Counted from the first letter of the stretch, positions 42,613 through 51,587 are shown. The stretch is 64,000 bases of DNA from Halomicroarcula saliterrae (GCF_031624395.1 NZ_JAMQON010000001.1:1116001-1180000), one strand, 5' to 3'. The notes: generated by a model from the sequence alone, not told the origin. A program made the numbers and translations.

Positions 42613-43686
42613 TCACGCGACGACCTCGATGAGTCGGCGTTCGTACCGACCGACGCGGACCTGAAGCCAGCCGCTGAGTTCGTCGTCGAGCTCCGGGTCG
42701 CCGGTGTCGACCCGCAGGGACCCCAGCTGGTCGAGCTTCCGCCGGGAGGCGACCACCTCGACGTCGCAGCGCTCGACGACCGCCGGGGAGAGCTGCTGGT
42801 TTCCCCGGCCGAAGACGAACCCCTGCCCGCCGATGGGCGAGACGACGATGAGGTTCCGGTCGCCCAGCGCGTCGAGGATGTCCGACTCGGCGGCGTCCAG
42901 CGCGACGACCTCACCGTCCCGCCAGACGTCGACGCCGAGCGTCGTTCCCTCGAAGCCCAGCCGTTCCTTGATGGCGCCGACCGTGCTGCCCGGCCCGAGG
43001 ACGTAGGTGACGCCCGACTCGACGCTCTCGGCGACGCCCTCGGCGAGCGTCTCGACGGTGCCCCCGCCGAGCTGCTTGGCGGACTGGCGCTGCTGGGCGA
43101 CCGGGACCGTCCCCACGGCGCGCAGCTCCGTCACCACCTCGCCGCCCCGGAACGCGTCCTCGTCGATGTCGTTGACCTCCGCGGGTTCGGTCTCGGAGAA
43201 CGTCGCGACGATGCGCCCCGCCGCTCGCGGCGAGACGCCGAAGACCGACGAGTACACCTTGACGCCGGCGGGCACGCCGAGCATCGGCGTGTCGTCGTCC
43301 AGCTCTTCGAGCGTCTCGGCCACGTCGACGGCGGTGCCGTCACCCCCGACGAAGAGGATACAGTCGACCCCGCGGTCGGCAAAGGCCCTGACTGCCGCCC
43401 GCGTGTCCGCGCTCGTCGTCGCGTCGGGGGTATCGGGCTCGCCGACGACGATCGGTTCAAAGCCCGCCGCCCGGGCGATGGACTCGCCCATGGGGTCCCC
43501 GTACGTCAGCAGTTCGAGCTCCCGGCCGACCTCGGCCAGGGAGTCGAGGGCGTCTCGGGCCCGGTCCGGCGCCCGCTGGTCCGCGCCCCGCGCCCGTGCC
43601 TCCGCGACCTTCCCGTCGGTTCCCTTCAGGCCGACGCGGCCCCCCATCCCGGCGATGGGGTTGACGACGACAGCGATACGGCGCAT
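42613..43686 (-). CDS. ATP-NAD kinase family protein (COG3199)
   Basis: A 357-residue kinase. The start MRRIAVVVNPIAGMGGRVGL has the nucleotide-binding NPIAGMGG. The key motif FVGGDGTAVDVAETL (GGDGT at residues 114-118) is shared by NAD kinases, and PMLGVPAGVKVYSSVFG and VLGPGSTVGAIKERLG follow; NLIVVSPIGGQGFVFGRGNQ is near the C-terminus. The family is separate from canonical NadK and its substrate (NAD, or another nucleotide or diacylglycerol-like group) is not settled. Cytoplasmic. It is divergent from the small gene at 43841, with 154 bases between. Confidence 0.88.
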   Translation of the reverse strand: MRRIAVVVNPIAGMGGRVGLKGTDGKVAEARARGADQRAPDRARDALDSLAEVGRELELLTYGDPMGESIARAAGFEPIVVGEPDTPDATTSADTRAAVRAFADRGVDCILFVGGDGTAVDVAETLEELDDDTPMLGVPAGVKVYSSVFGVSPRAAGRIVATFSETEPAEVNDIDEDAFRGGEVVTELRAVGTVPVAQQRQSAKQLGGGTVETLAEGVAESVESGVTYVLGPGSTVGAIKERLGFEGTTLGVDVWRDGEVVALDAAESDILDALGDRNLIVVSPIGGQGFVFGRGNQQLSPAVVERCDVEVVASRRKLDQLGSLRVDTGDPELDDELSGWLQVRVGRYERRLIEVVA

Positions 43687-43840
43687 ACCTCGCTTACTGC
43701 ACCCGGCGGCAAAAGGGGCCCGGGAGCGTGGCTCACGGACCGGTGTAGATTACGTCCGGATTGCGCCCGAAGTCGGTGCATATCGGTCACTCACTACAGC
43801 AATCCGTATCATTGAAGACAGCGGCCACAGAAGGGGCGGT

Positions 43841-43957
43841 ATGCTCCAACCTCTCGCGACGGGCGTTCAGCCCGACGTCATCAACGCCGCCGGCGCCTTC
43901 GTCAGTCTCGGCGGCATCGCACTGACTTTCGGGTGGCTGGCCTACCTCTACCGGTAG
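43841..43957 (+). CDS. Small single-span membrane protein (38 aa)
   Basis: Reads MLQPLATGVQPDVINAAGAF, then VSLGGIALTFGWLAYLYR. One hydrophobic segment of about 20 residues ends in a positively charged YLYR anchor, giving a believable N-out/C-in membrane micro-protein. Codon use is coding-like, and the gene converges on the CinA-like protein 21 bases away. The family is not recognised; it is too short for confident homology by eye. Confidence 0.55.
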   Translation: MLQPLATGVQPDVINAAGAFVSLGGIALTFGWLAYLYR

Positions 43958-43978
43958 TCACGCCGCCGCGCCTTCGTC

Positions 43979-44671
43979 TCACTCCTCGACCGGGTCGACC
44001 CGTTCGCGCAGCCACGCCGCCGCTTCCTCGACAGCCTCGGGGTCGGTCCCCGCGAACCTGACGGTGACGTACTCGCCGGGGTAGCTCCCGATTTTCACCG
44101 GAAACAGCTGTCTGACGCTGTCCATCCGGTCCAGCAGGGCGCTCTCCGGTTCGGCCGCGTCGACCGTGACGACGTGGCGCTGCTCGCCGGAGAACTCGTC
44201 GGCCACCTCGGCGAACATCCGCTTCATCTCGGTGGGGACCCCGGGCAGGACGTAGCAGTTCTCGATGACACAGCCCGGTGCGACGCCCTCGTGGTTCGGG
44301 ACGGGACTGCTTCCCGCTGGCACCTCGCCGGTCCCCTCGGCCAGGTCCGCCCGGCTGTAGCCGCCGTGTTCGGCCAGCCACGCTAACGCCTCCTCGCTCT
44401 CGACGACCGGCTGCCCGAAGGCGGCCGCGACGCCCTCGATGGTCACGTCGTCGTGTGTCGGACCGAGCCCGCCGGTGACGATGACGGCGTCGTAGTCGGC
44501 GTGGTACTCGTTGACGACGCGGGCGATATCGGCGGTCCGGTCGGGAACGACGGTCGTTCGCTCGACGGTGACACCGCGGTCCCGCAGCTGTTCGCCCAGC
44601 CACGCAGCGTTCGTGTTGACCGTCTCGCCGACGAGCAGTTCGTCCCCGACTGTGACCACCGCGACGCGCAT
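43979..44671 (-). CDS. CinA-like molybdopterin-binding-domain protein
   Basis: A 230-residue protein with a MoCF/MoaB-like fold. MRVAVVTVGDELLVGETVNT is the family N-terminus, followed by NAAWLGEQLRDRGVTVERTT. The binding motif is VIVTGGLGPTHDDVTIEGVA, and GCVIENCYVLPGVPTEMKRM is the COG1058 landmark. CinA N-terminal domains hydrolyse ADP-ribose or process NMN-related metabolites in bacteria; the archaeal single-domain proteins are poorly characterised. The C-terminal deamidase domain of bacterial CinA is absent. It precedes nothing on its strand closely; the alpha/beta hydrolase lies 134 bases upstream. Confidence 0.87.
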   Translation of the reverse strand: MRVAVVTVGDELLVGETVNTNAAWLGEQLRDRGVTVERTTVVPDRTADIARVVNEYHADYDAVIVTGGLGPTHDDVTIEGVAAAFGQPVVESEEALAWLAEHGGYSRADLAEGTGEVPAGSSPVPNHEGVAPGCVIENCYVLPGVPTEMKRMFAEVADEFSGEQRHVVTVDAAEPESALLDRMDSVRQLFPVKIGSYPGEYVTVRFAGTDPEAVEEAAAWLRERVDPVEE

Positions 44672-44805
44672 GGCCCCGGCTAGGGCTGCCGGCTACAAAT
44701 ACTGTCGGACCTGTCGATAGAGTCGTCGGAAACCGCGGCTCACAGTCAGTCGCGGGTGTCGTTCGCTGAGGACGTTCCGGCCAGCAGCGCCGCTCCGGAG
44801 GACGG

Positions 44806-45630
44806 TCAGTATTGGTCGAAGTCACTCACGACATCCGTTCCGGGATTCGAGAGCTGTGTCCCCAGAAACTCGGCGGTCCGGTCGTACGTCGCCTCGTAGT
44901 GAGCGCCGGCGAACGGGAAGCCGTGCCCGCCGGGGACGACGCGGTGTTCGACCGTCGTCAGCGGCTCCAGCGTCTCGGCCAGGACCGCAGATTGCTGGGG
45001 CGAGACGACGCCGTCGTCCTCGCCGTGGAGCAACAGCGTCGGGGGCATCGACATGTCGGCCTGCTCGACCGGCGAGGCGAGGTCGTAGGCCGCGGGTAGC
45101 TCCGCCGGCGAACCGCCCAGATACGCCTCGCTGCGGTCGCCCGGATTCAGCCGGAAATCGTAGATGCCGCTGTAGCCGACCACCGCCGACAGGGCCGACG
45201 ACGCGCCGGGGTACTGCTCGGGTTCCAGCGCCGGGTCGTCGGCCGTCGCCGCCGCCAGCACCGCCAGATTCGCGCCGGCGGAGTGGCCGACGGCGGCGAC
45301 ACGCTGCGGGTCCGCCTGCTCGCACTCGGTGCGACACCACTCGATAGCGGCCTTCACGTCGACCAGCGCGGCCGGGAATGTCCACTCGGGCGCCAGGCGA
45401 TACTGCGGTTCGACGACCAGGTAGCCGGCCTCGGCGAGGTCGATGGCCTGGCGGGCGAACTCGCCTTTGTCGCCGACCGTGAAGCCGCCGCCGCGGACGA
45501 GGACGGCGGCCGGTTTCTGCCCGGTCGCCGCGGCGTCTTCGTACGCGTCGAGTCGCAGCGTCTCGCCGGCGACCTCGTGGAACGGGATGTCCCGGCGTAC
45601 CGTGACAGTCATCTCCTCGCGTTCGTTCAC
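44806..45630 (-). CDS. Alpha/beta hydrolase (HSL/esterase-like)
   Basis: A 274-residue enzyme. The oxyanion-hole motif, usually HGGG, reads R46-GGG in AAVLVRGGGFTVGDKGEFAR. The nucleophile elbow is GHSAG (Ser117), the acid is in LLHGEDDGVVSPQQ and the catalytic His in VVPGGHGFPF. The fold is that of hormone-sensitive-lipase and carboxylesterase families, acting on short-chain esters. Two ATGs are possible (45630 or MTVTV at 45612). It lacks a signal peptide. Upstream is a 437-base gene-free region with a tandem repeat array. Confidence 0.88.
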   Translation of the reverse strand: MNEREEMTVTVRRDIPFHEVAGETLRLDAYEDAAATGQKPAAVLVRGGGFTVGDKGEFARQAIDLAEAGYLVVEPQYRLAPEWTFPAALVDVKAAIEWCRTECEQADPQRVAAVGHSAGANLAVLAAATADDPALEPEQYPGASSALSAVVGYSGIYDFRLNPGDRSEAYLGGSPAELPAAYDLASPVEQADMSMPPTLLLHGEDDGVVSPQQSAVLAETLEPLTTVEHRVVPGGHGFPFAGAHYEATYDRTAEFLGTQLSNPGTDVVSDFDQY

Positions 45631-45660
45631 GGCTGAGAGTCGGGCGAGGGAGATAAAAAC

Positions 45661-45840
45661 GCGTCGGGGTCACAGGCGACCGACGCCGCCCGCACTGCCG
45701 GAAGGGCAGTGTCCCCGAAGGCGTCGGGGTCACAGGCGACCGACGCCGCCCGCACTGCCGGAAGGGCAGTGTCCCCGAAGGCGTCGGGGTCACGGACGAC
45801 CGACGCCGCTCGTACTGCCGAGAGGGTAGTGTCCCCGAAG
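45661..45840. repeat. 60-base tandem repeat, three copies, two hairpins per unit
   Basis: Units at 45661, 45721 and 45781. In the second unit hairpin A is GGCGTCGG (45720-45727) with CCGACGCC (45740-45747), and hairpin B is CACTGCC (45753-45759) with GGCAGTG (45765-45771). The third unit differs at hairpin B (TACTGCC and GGTAGTG), where G-T wobble pairs keep the stem only on the plus strand. The first two units are identical. Confidence 0.95.
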
Positions 45841-46067
45841 GCGTCCGGTCTCAGCCCTCGATTGCGTTCGATGGTTGCCAGCGGTTCGGAACGAATCTCA
45901 CGGATACCAAGAACTGTTAGCATGCGACGATAGCCGGCCGCTCGCTGTCGAATCTGCGTCCCGACGACTCGACAAACTGACTCGTCGCCTCGGCGTGGCC
46001 GTTCGTGACAGCGTGACAGAACGTACCGGTAGAACAAAGCGGGGAAAGAAACCATGATTAGAGACTA
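45841..46067. other. Gene-free stretch between the repeat array and the second 7TM kinase
   Basis: No gene is supported here. Short open frames exist on both strands but show no coding bias. It must contain the promoter of the kinase at 46068; no clear TATA was found, the best AT-rich spot being gattagagactaatg just before the start. Confidence 0.5.
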
Positions 46068-48446
46068 ATGTACGAGCGGTTCGTTCTCTCGCTCTACGTT
46101 CTCAGCGGACTCTCCACCGTCTTCATCTGGCTGGCCTGGCGCAAGCGCACCGACCCCGGCGGGACGCCGATGGTGGTGTTCTACCTCGCGCTGGCGGTGG
46201 GCGCTGTCGCCTACGCCCGCGATATCACCGCGACGACGCTGGGAACGCAGCTGCTCTACCGTCAGATAGCGACCGTCGCACAGGGGACCGTCGCCATCGC
46301 GTGGCTCTACGCCGCGCTCCAGTACGCGAACTTCGACCGGTCGCTGACCCGTCGCGTCGTGGGCGTTCTCTCGCTCGACCCGCTGTTGCTCACAGTGGGC
46401 TTTCTCCTGCCCGGGGTCACCTTCTTCCGGACGCCGCCGACGGGGACGACCGGCTCGCTACTGCACGCTCAGGCGACCCAGCTCACGCCGCTTTTCCTCC
46501 TGCACATGGGGACCATCCTCGTCACCGCGCTGGCCGGGACGCTCGTCCTCATCCAGCTGTTTCTCCGGTCGCGCCACCTCTACCGAACCCAGGCGGCGGC
46601 GGTCCTCGTCGCGGCGCTGACCCCGTGGACCATCGCGCTCAGCCAGCAGTACTTCCTCCAGATCCCGGAGGACGCCACTATCTTCGCGTGGGGTATCTCC
46701 GGCGTCGCCATGACCGCCGGGCTGTACACGTTCAAGACACTGGACCCGGTTCCGGCCGCACAGTCGACCATCGTCGAGACGATGGGCGACGGCACCGTCG
46801 TCCTCGATATGGACGGGCGTATCAGCGACATCAACCCCGCAGCCGAGGCCCTCCTGAACGACGGCGACGCCCCTGTCGTGGGTCGTCACATCGGGGCCGT
46901 CGTCGACGGCTGGGAGGCGTTACACGAGGGCGAATCCGGCCACCGCGACTGGGAAGAGCTGTCACTGACCGTGGACGGTGACGAGCGGTTCCTGGAGGTC
47001 GAGACGACGTCGTTCACCGACCGGTTCGACGACGAGGTCGGGACCCTCGTCGTACTGCGTGACATCACCGACCGGAAGCGGCGCGAACAGCGCCTCGAAC
47101 AGTACAAGCTCATCTTCGATTCGGTCACCGAACCGGTGTACGTGCTGGACGACGACGGACGCATCCTCCGCTACAACGACCCCTTCGCCGACCTCGTTGG
47201 CTGTGACGGGACGGCGCTCGTGGGCGAGCCGATCACCGTCGTGCTCGGGCCGGAGCCGGCGGCCACCGACGGCGGGTTCAGCGACCGCATGGAGACGACA
47301 ATCAGGACAGATTCCGGGGCGGAGGTCCCCTGCGAGCTCGACCTGGCGCCGGTGGCGCTCGACGACGGCGCGACCGGCCGGGTCGGCATCATCCGGGACA
47401 TCAGCCGGCGGAAGGCCATCGAGTCGGAGCTGGCCGAGGCGACCGAGCGGCTAGAGACGCTGGTCGAAGCGTCACCCCTGGCGATAATCGCCCACGACAC
47501 CGAGGGGGTCGTCGACGTGTGGAACCCCGCGGCCGAGTCGCTGTTCGGCTGGAGCGCCGACGAGGTCCGGGGCTCGACACTCCCCATCGTCCCGGCGGAA
47601 CGGGAGAGGGAGCTGCTGGACCACCACGACCGCGTGCAGTCGGGCGAACCTCTCACCGGCTGGGAGACGGAGCTGCGCTGCAAGGACGGCCAGCGGGTGC
47701 CAGCGGCGGTCTCCGCGGCCCCGATACGGGACGGCGACGGCGAGGTCGTCGGTACCGTCGCGATAATCGCGGACATCAGCGAGCGGAAAGCCCGTCAGCG
47801 GCAGCTCGAACGGCAGAACGAACGGCTGGAGGAGTTCGCCAGTCTCGTGAGCCACGACCTCCGGAACCCGCTGCAGGTGGCCAGTGGGCATCTAGCGCTG
47901 GCGAAGACGGCCGACGGCGACGCCGCGGCCCACATCGAAGACGCGGAAGCCGCGCTGGACCGGATGGAGACGCTCATCGAGGACACGCTCTCGCTCGCCA
48001 AACAGGGCCGTGACATCGGCTCGACGGAGCGGACACCCCTTGCCACCCTCGCCGAGCGGGCGTGGGCGAACGTGACGACCGAGGGCGGCTCGCTGACGCT
48101 CGCTGAGCCACCGACCGTCGACTGTGACCCCGACCGCGTCGTCGAACTGCTCGAGAACCTCTTCAGCAACGCGATAACGCACGGTCGCCCGGCCGGAGGC
48201 GACCCGGTCACCGTCACCGTCGGTCCGCTCGACGGGGGGTTCTACGTCGCGGACGACGGCTCCGGTATCCCGGACGACGAGGCGGACCTCGTGTTCGAGT
48301 CCGGGTTCACCACCGAGGACGCGGGGACCGGACTCGGACTGGACATCGTCCAGACCATCGCGGACGCCCACGGCTGGACGGTGGACGTGACGGGGAGCGA
48401 GCACGGCGGCGCCCGCTTCGAGTTCACCGGTGTCGAGTCGCGGTGA
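46068..48446 (+). CDS. 7TM-PAS-PAS-PAS sensor histidine kinase
   Basis: A 792-residue membrane kinase, larger relative of the one at 34054. The 7TM module (residues 1-225) includes VLSGLSTVFIWLAWRKRTDP and ILVTALAGTLVLIQLFLRSR. Three PAS domains follow at about 240-340 (VETMGDGTVVLDMDGRISDI), 345-455 (SVTEPVYVLDDDGRILRYND) and 465-575 (VEASPLAIIAHDTEGVVDVW). The H box is ASLVSHDLRNPLQVASGHLA with His596. The ATPase has LLENLFSNAITHG, FYVADDGSGIPDDE and AGTGLGLDIVQTIAD. The PAS series suggests several cytoplasmic cues on one output. No response regulator is near. The next gene converges four bases away. Confidence 0.92.
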   Translation: MYERFVLSLYVLSGLSTVFIWLAWRKRTDPGGTPMVVFYLALAVGAVAYARDITATTLGTQLLYRQIATVAQGTVAIAWLYAALQYANFDRSLTRRVVGVLSLDPLLLTVGFLLPGVTFFRTPPTGTTGSLLHAQATQLTPLFLLHMGTILVTALAGTLVLIQLFLRSRHLYRTQAAAVLVAALTPWTIALSQQYFLQIPEDATIFAWGISGVAMTAGLYTFKTLDPVPAAQSTIVETMGDGTVVLDMDGRISDINPAAEALLNDGDAPVVGRHIGAVVDGWEALHEGESGHRDWEELSLTVDGDERFLEVETTSFTDRFDDEVGTLVVLRDITDRKRREQRLEQYKLIFDSVTEPVYVLDDDGRILRYNDPFADLVGCDGTALVGEPITVVLGPEPAATDGGFSDRMETTIRTDSGAEVPCELDLAPVALDDGATGRVGIIRDISRRKAIESELAEATERLETLVEASPLAIIAHDTEGVVDVWNPAAESLFGWSADEVRGSTLPIVPAERERELLDHHDRVQSGEPLTGWETELRCKDGQRVPAAVSAAPIRDGDGEVVGTVAIIADISERKARQRQLERQNERLEEFASLVSHDLRNPLQVASGHLALAKTADGDAAAHIEDAEAALDRMETLIEDTLSLAKQGRDIGSTERTPLATLAERAWANVTTEGGSLTLAEPPTVDCDPDRVVELLENLFSNAITHGRPAGGDPVTVTVGPLDGGFYVADDGSGIPDDEADLVFESGFTTEDAGTGLGLDIVQTIADAHGWTVDVTGSEHGGARFEFTGVESR

Positions 48447-48450
48447 CGGC

Positions 48451-49608
48451 CTACTCCGCCAGCAGTCCGTAGACGCCGCCCTGTTGGGAACTCAGGTACA
48501 CTGCGCCCGCAGCCAGCGCCGGCGTCTTGTTCTCGGACCCGATTGCCAGCTTCCACAGTTGTTCGCCGTTCGAGCGGTCGACGCCGAGGACCGCTGCGAA
48601 GGCCCCGCCCACGACGACGACGTTCTCCGCGACCGACGGGACCAGGACCGAATCGAACGTGCTCTCGTAACTGTAGGACCATTGCTCGGAGCCGTCCGCC
48701 CCACTGAGGGAGTAGACGCTGTTGGTAGCTCCGACGTAGAGCGTTCCGTCGGCGACGGCCGGCGTCGACAGTTCCGCCGCGTCGACGCTCACGCGCCACT
48801 GTTCCGAGCCGTCCGTCGCGTCGACCGCGACAACCCCGTCGCCGAGACCCAGATACACCGTCCCGTCGTGGTCGCTCGGCGAGGTCGTGACCTCGGTTTC
48901 GGGCTCGTAGCGCCACTGCTCCTCGCCGCTTTCGGTCCCGAAAGCGTACAGCGCCTCGTCGTCGGTGGCGTAGGCCGTCCCGTCGGCCACGGCCGTCTCG
49001 TTCGCCCAGCTCTCCAGTGAGGCCGACCACTGTTCCTTTCCGGTCTCTGCGTCGAACGCGCTCAGTCCGCTCCGGGACATGTTCATGAACACCAGCCCGT
49101 CGGCGACCGTCGGACTGGTGCTGAAAGGGGTCGGCGCGTCCGCCGTCCAGACTTCCTCGCCGTTTTCGGTGTCGAACGCGTACAGCGTCTCGTTAGAGCC
49201 GCCGATATACACCAAGCCGTTGGCCACGGCCGGCGTGTTGTTGGCGCCGTCGGAAATAGCGGCGCGCCACTGCTCCTCGCCAGTTTCGGCGTCGTACTTG
49301 TACAGCGCGCCCTCGAAATCCTCGCTGACGCCGACGTAGACGGCGCCGTCGGCCACGACGGGGTCCGACGCCACTGGGCCGCCGCCACCGTCCCACGCGT
49401 CCGTGAGTCCGTCCGAGAGGCCGGTGACAGCGAGCGAACCGGTGCCCGCCCCGTCGCCGTTTTTCATCCGCCACGAGCCGACCGCCTCCGCCGACGGCGT
49501 CGCGGTCCCGGCTCCGGGTCCATCGCCCGATCCGCCGAAACAGCCGGCCAGTCCCAGTGCACACATGGCGCCGCCGCTTCGAAGCAGCGCACGTCGAGAG
49601 TGTTCAAT
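48451..49608 (-). CDS. PQQ-like beta-propeller Tat lipoprotein (apparent ATT start)
   Basis: About 385 residues. The body is built of at least seven repeats of YAFDTENGEEVWT type (GALYKYDAETGEEQWRAAIS, GLSAFDAETGKEQWSASLES, GVVAVDATDGSEQWRVSVD), giving an eight-bladed-type PQQ-like propeller as in BamB or alcohol dehydrogenases, but with no PQQ ligand pattern. The first in-frame ATG (49566) gives only MCALGLAGC. Upstream in the same frame lies IEHSRRALLRSGGA, a complete twin-arginine signal, with no ATG, GTG or TTG before a stop. The minus-strand TATA at 49637-49632 is 26-27 bases before an ATT at 49608, so ATT is proposed as the start. Lipobox Cys follows LAG. Confidence 0.8.
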   Translation of the reverse strand: MEHSRRALLRSGGAMCALGLAGCFGGSGDGPGAGTATPSAEAVGSWRMKNGDGAGTGSLAVTGLSDGLTDAWDGGGGPVASDPVVADGAVYVGVSEDFEGALYKYDAETGEEQWRAAISDGANNTPAVANGLVYIGGSNETLYAFDTENGEEVWTADAPTPFSTSPTVADGLVFMNMSRSGLSAFDAETGKEQWSASLESWANETAVADGTAYATDDEALYAFGTESGEEQWRYEPETEVTTSPSDHDGTVYLGLGDGVVAVDATDGSEQWRVSVDAAELSTPAVADGTLYVGATNSVYSLSGADGSEQWSYSYESTFDSVLVPSVAENVVVVGGAFAAVLGVDRSNGEQLWKLAIGSENKTPALAAGAVYLSSQQGGVYGLLAE

Positions 49609-49626
49609 ATATACGGTAGAACGAGC

Positions 49627-49638
49627 ATTATAATAAAA
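49627..49638 (-). promoter_or_regulatory. TATA element of the beta-propeller lipoprotein
   Basis: On the minus strand TTTTATTATAAT runs 49638-49627. Its TTTATT core is centred 26-27 bases before the proposed ATT start at 49608, the normal leaderless spacing. Confidence 0.6.
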
Positions 49639-49693
49639 GGATTCTGAGCCGAATTAAACAGCGGCAGCCGGCTTGGCGGTGAAAACCCGTCCG

Positions 49694-51424
49694 TCAGGGA
49701 TGTGCGAAGTACGCGACCGACTCGCCGTCGGGGGCGACCCGGTCGACGCGGGCGAAGCCGATACGCTCGAACTGGAGCATGTCGTCGGCCTCGTAGTCGA
49801 GGAGACCGGGCTCGGCGATGCCAGTCACGTCGCCGTCCATCGTTCGGAGGCGGAGTTCGGGGCCGTCGGCCGGCGCCCAGTGGACCACGTCGACGCCGTC
49901 CTCGCGGACCGCCGTGATGTCCTCGCCCACGTACTCGAATGCGTCGCGAGTGTGGCGGACGCAGCCGTACCCCTTGAGCCAGACGCGCTCGCCGCGCTCG
50001 GGGAGGTCCTCGCCCTCGACGACGACGCCCGCAGTCACGGGAATCTCCCGCCGGCCCCGGTCCTCGTGGTCGGGGTGGAGCGGCGGTTCGCCCGCGTCGG
50101 GTCCGCCGACGACCTGTCGCTCGACGAGGCCGCCGAACTCCTCGTCGTCGCGGACGAAGAACGCGCGGTCGGTGTCGTCGTCGATGCGCTCGCGGTTGTT
50201 GGCGTACACCGAGGACATCGCGAGGTCGACGTTCGAGGTGGAGGTGCCCAGCTCGACCATCGCGTCGACGAGGGCCTCGCCGCGAATCCCGCGGCGTCGG
50301 AGGCTGGCGACCGTCGGTGCCCGCGGGTCGTCCCACCCGTCGAGTTCGCCCTCGGCGATGAGTTCGGCGATGGTGGATGTCGACATCGACACGTCGTAGG
50401 CGTCGACCTGGACGTGGCCCCAGTGGACGACCTCGGGGTACTCCCAGCCGAAGTAGTCGTAGACGAACCCCTGGCGTTTCGCGGAGTCCTGCAGGTCGAT
50501 ACCGCGGATGATGTGGGTGATGCCCAGCAGGTGGTCGTCGACGCCGCTCTGGAAGTCGAGCATCGGCCAGCAGCGGTACTGTGCGGCTTCCTCGCGCGGG
50601 TGTGGCGTGTCTATCATCCGGAAGGCGACGAAGTCACGCAGCGCGGGGTTCTTGTGCGTGATGTCGGTCCGCACGCGCAGCACCATCTCGCCGCTGTCGT
50701 ACTCGCCCTCGACCATCGCCTCGAACTCCTCGGTGACGGTGTCTCTGTCTTTCTCGCGGTGTGGACACGCCTCGCCGCTGTTTTTCAGCTCCGAGAACTC
50801 CCCCTGCGGACAGGAGCAGGTGTAGGCACCGCCCAGTTCGATGAGTTCGCGGGCGTGGTCGTAGTAGACGTCGACGCGGTCGCTGGCCTTGACCACGTCG
50901 TCGGGCTCGAAGCCGAGATACTCGATGGCGCCGAGGATTTGCTCGTAGGCGTCGAGGTCCGGGCGTTTCGTCTCGGGGTCGGTGTCGTCGAACCGGCAGA
51001 CGAACTCGCCGTCGTACCGGTCCTTGTAGGTCCCGATGACCGCGGCCATCCGCGCGTGACCGACGTGCCACGGCCCGTTGGGGTTGGGGGCGACGCGCAT
51101 CCGCACCTCGCCCTCCTCGGCGTCGGGCAGGTCCGGGAGCGGGTGGTCCGGGCCTTCGTCTTCGCTCTCTATCTCGTCGAGTTTCTCGGGGGCGAGCTCC
51201 GCGATACGCTCGCGTCGTTCGGTACTACTCATCCCGTTGACTCGCTCTACGACCGGCGCGATGACGCCCGGAATCTCGTCCCCGTGCTCGCGGAACTCTG
51301 GATGGTCGCCCATGAGCGGTCCCATGATGGCGCCGACCTGTGCCTCGCTGTCGTGTTTGACCGCGTTGAGGAGGGCGTTCGTCTCCGCGGCCTCCTCGAT
51401 ACGCTGGCGTAGCGCGTCGTCCAT
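49694..51424 (-). CDS. gltX: Glutamyl-tRNA synthetase (archaeal, non-discriminating type)
   Basis: A 576-residue class I synthetase. Residues 1-100 are the archaeal GluRS N-terminal extension (MDDALRQRIEEAAETNALLN). The HIGH-type motif is PNGPWHVGH (residues 115-123), and CRFDDTDPETKRPDLDAYEQ is the Glu/AMP-binding region. KMSKS is represented by VSMSTSTI. Cys residues in YTCSCPQGEFSELKNSGEAC and PHREKD may bind zinc. The C-terminal half is the beta-barrel GlnRS-like anticodon domain of archaeal and eukaryotic GluRS. Archaea use it to charge both tRNA-Glu and tRNA-Gln, followed by GatDE. The ATG at 51424 removes nine unrelated upstream residues. Confidence 0.95.
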   Translation of the reverse strand: MDDALRQRIEEAAETNALLNAVKHDSEAQVGAIMGPLMGDHPEFREHGDEIPGVIAPVVERVNGMSSTERRERIAELAPEKLDEIESEDEGPDHPLPDLPDAEEGEVRMRVAPNPNGPWHVGHARMAAVIGTYKDRYDGEFVCRFDDTDPETKRPDLDAYEQILGAIEYLGFEPDDVVKASDRVDVYYDHARELIELGGAYTCSCPQGEFSELKNSGEACPHREKDRDTVTEEFEAMVEGEYDSGEMVLRVRTDITHKNPALRDFVAFRMIDTPHPREEAAQYRCWPMLDFQSGVDDHLLGITHIIRGIDLQDSAKRQGFVYDYFGWEYPEVVHWGHVQVDAYDVSMSTSTIAELIAEGELDGWDDPRAPTVASLRRRGIRGEALVDAMVELGTSTSNVDLAMSSVYANNRERIDDDTDRAFFVRDDEEFGGLVERQVVGGPDAGEPPLHPDHEDRGRREIPVTAGVVVEGEDLPERGERVWLKGYGCVRHTRDAFEYVGEDITAVREDGVDVVHWAPADGPELRLRTMDGDVTGIAEPGLLDYEADDMLQFERIGFARVDRVAPDGESVAYFAHP

Positions 51425-51587
51425 GCCGGACAGTCGAACCGCCCCGCTCAAAACGGCGTCGGGTTCACGCTCGGGCGATGACCGTGGTAACTACGGCTCA
51501 CTCGGCGCGCAAATGCCAGCGAGTGGGCAGAACAGGAGTGTCAGGCGGTCGCATCGGTTATGATGTAGTATCTCCGATAGTTCTTCG

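Noticed and set aside
45661-45840. Possible CRISPR array
   Set aside because: The 60-base units are contiguous without unique spacers, and no cas genes are present.
45627-46055. 142-residue minus-strand frame with 20-residue repeats through the tandem array
   Set aside because: Period 60 keeps any frame open; the repeats are better explained as DNA hairpins, and flanking residues look random.
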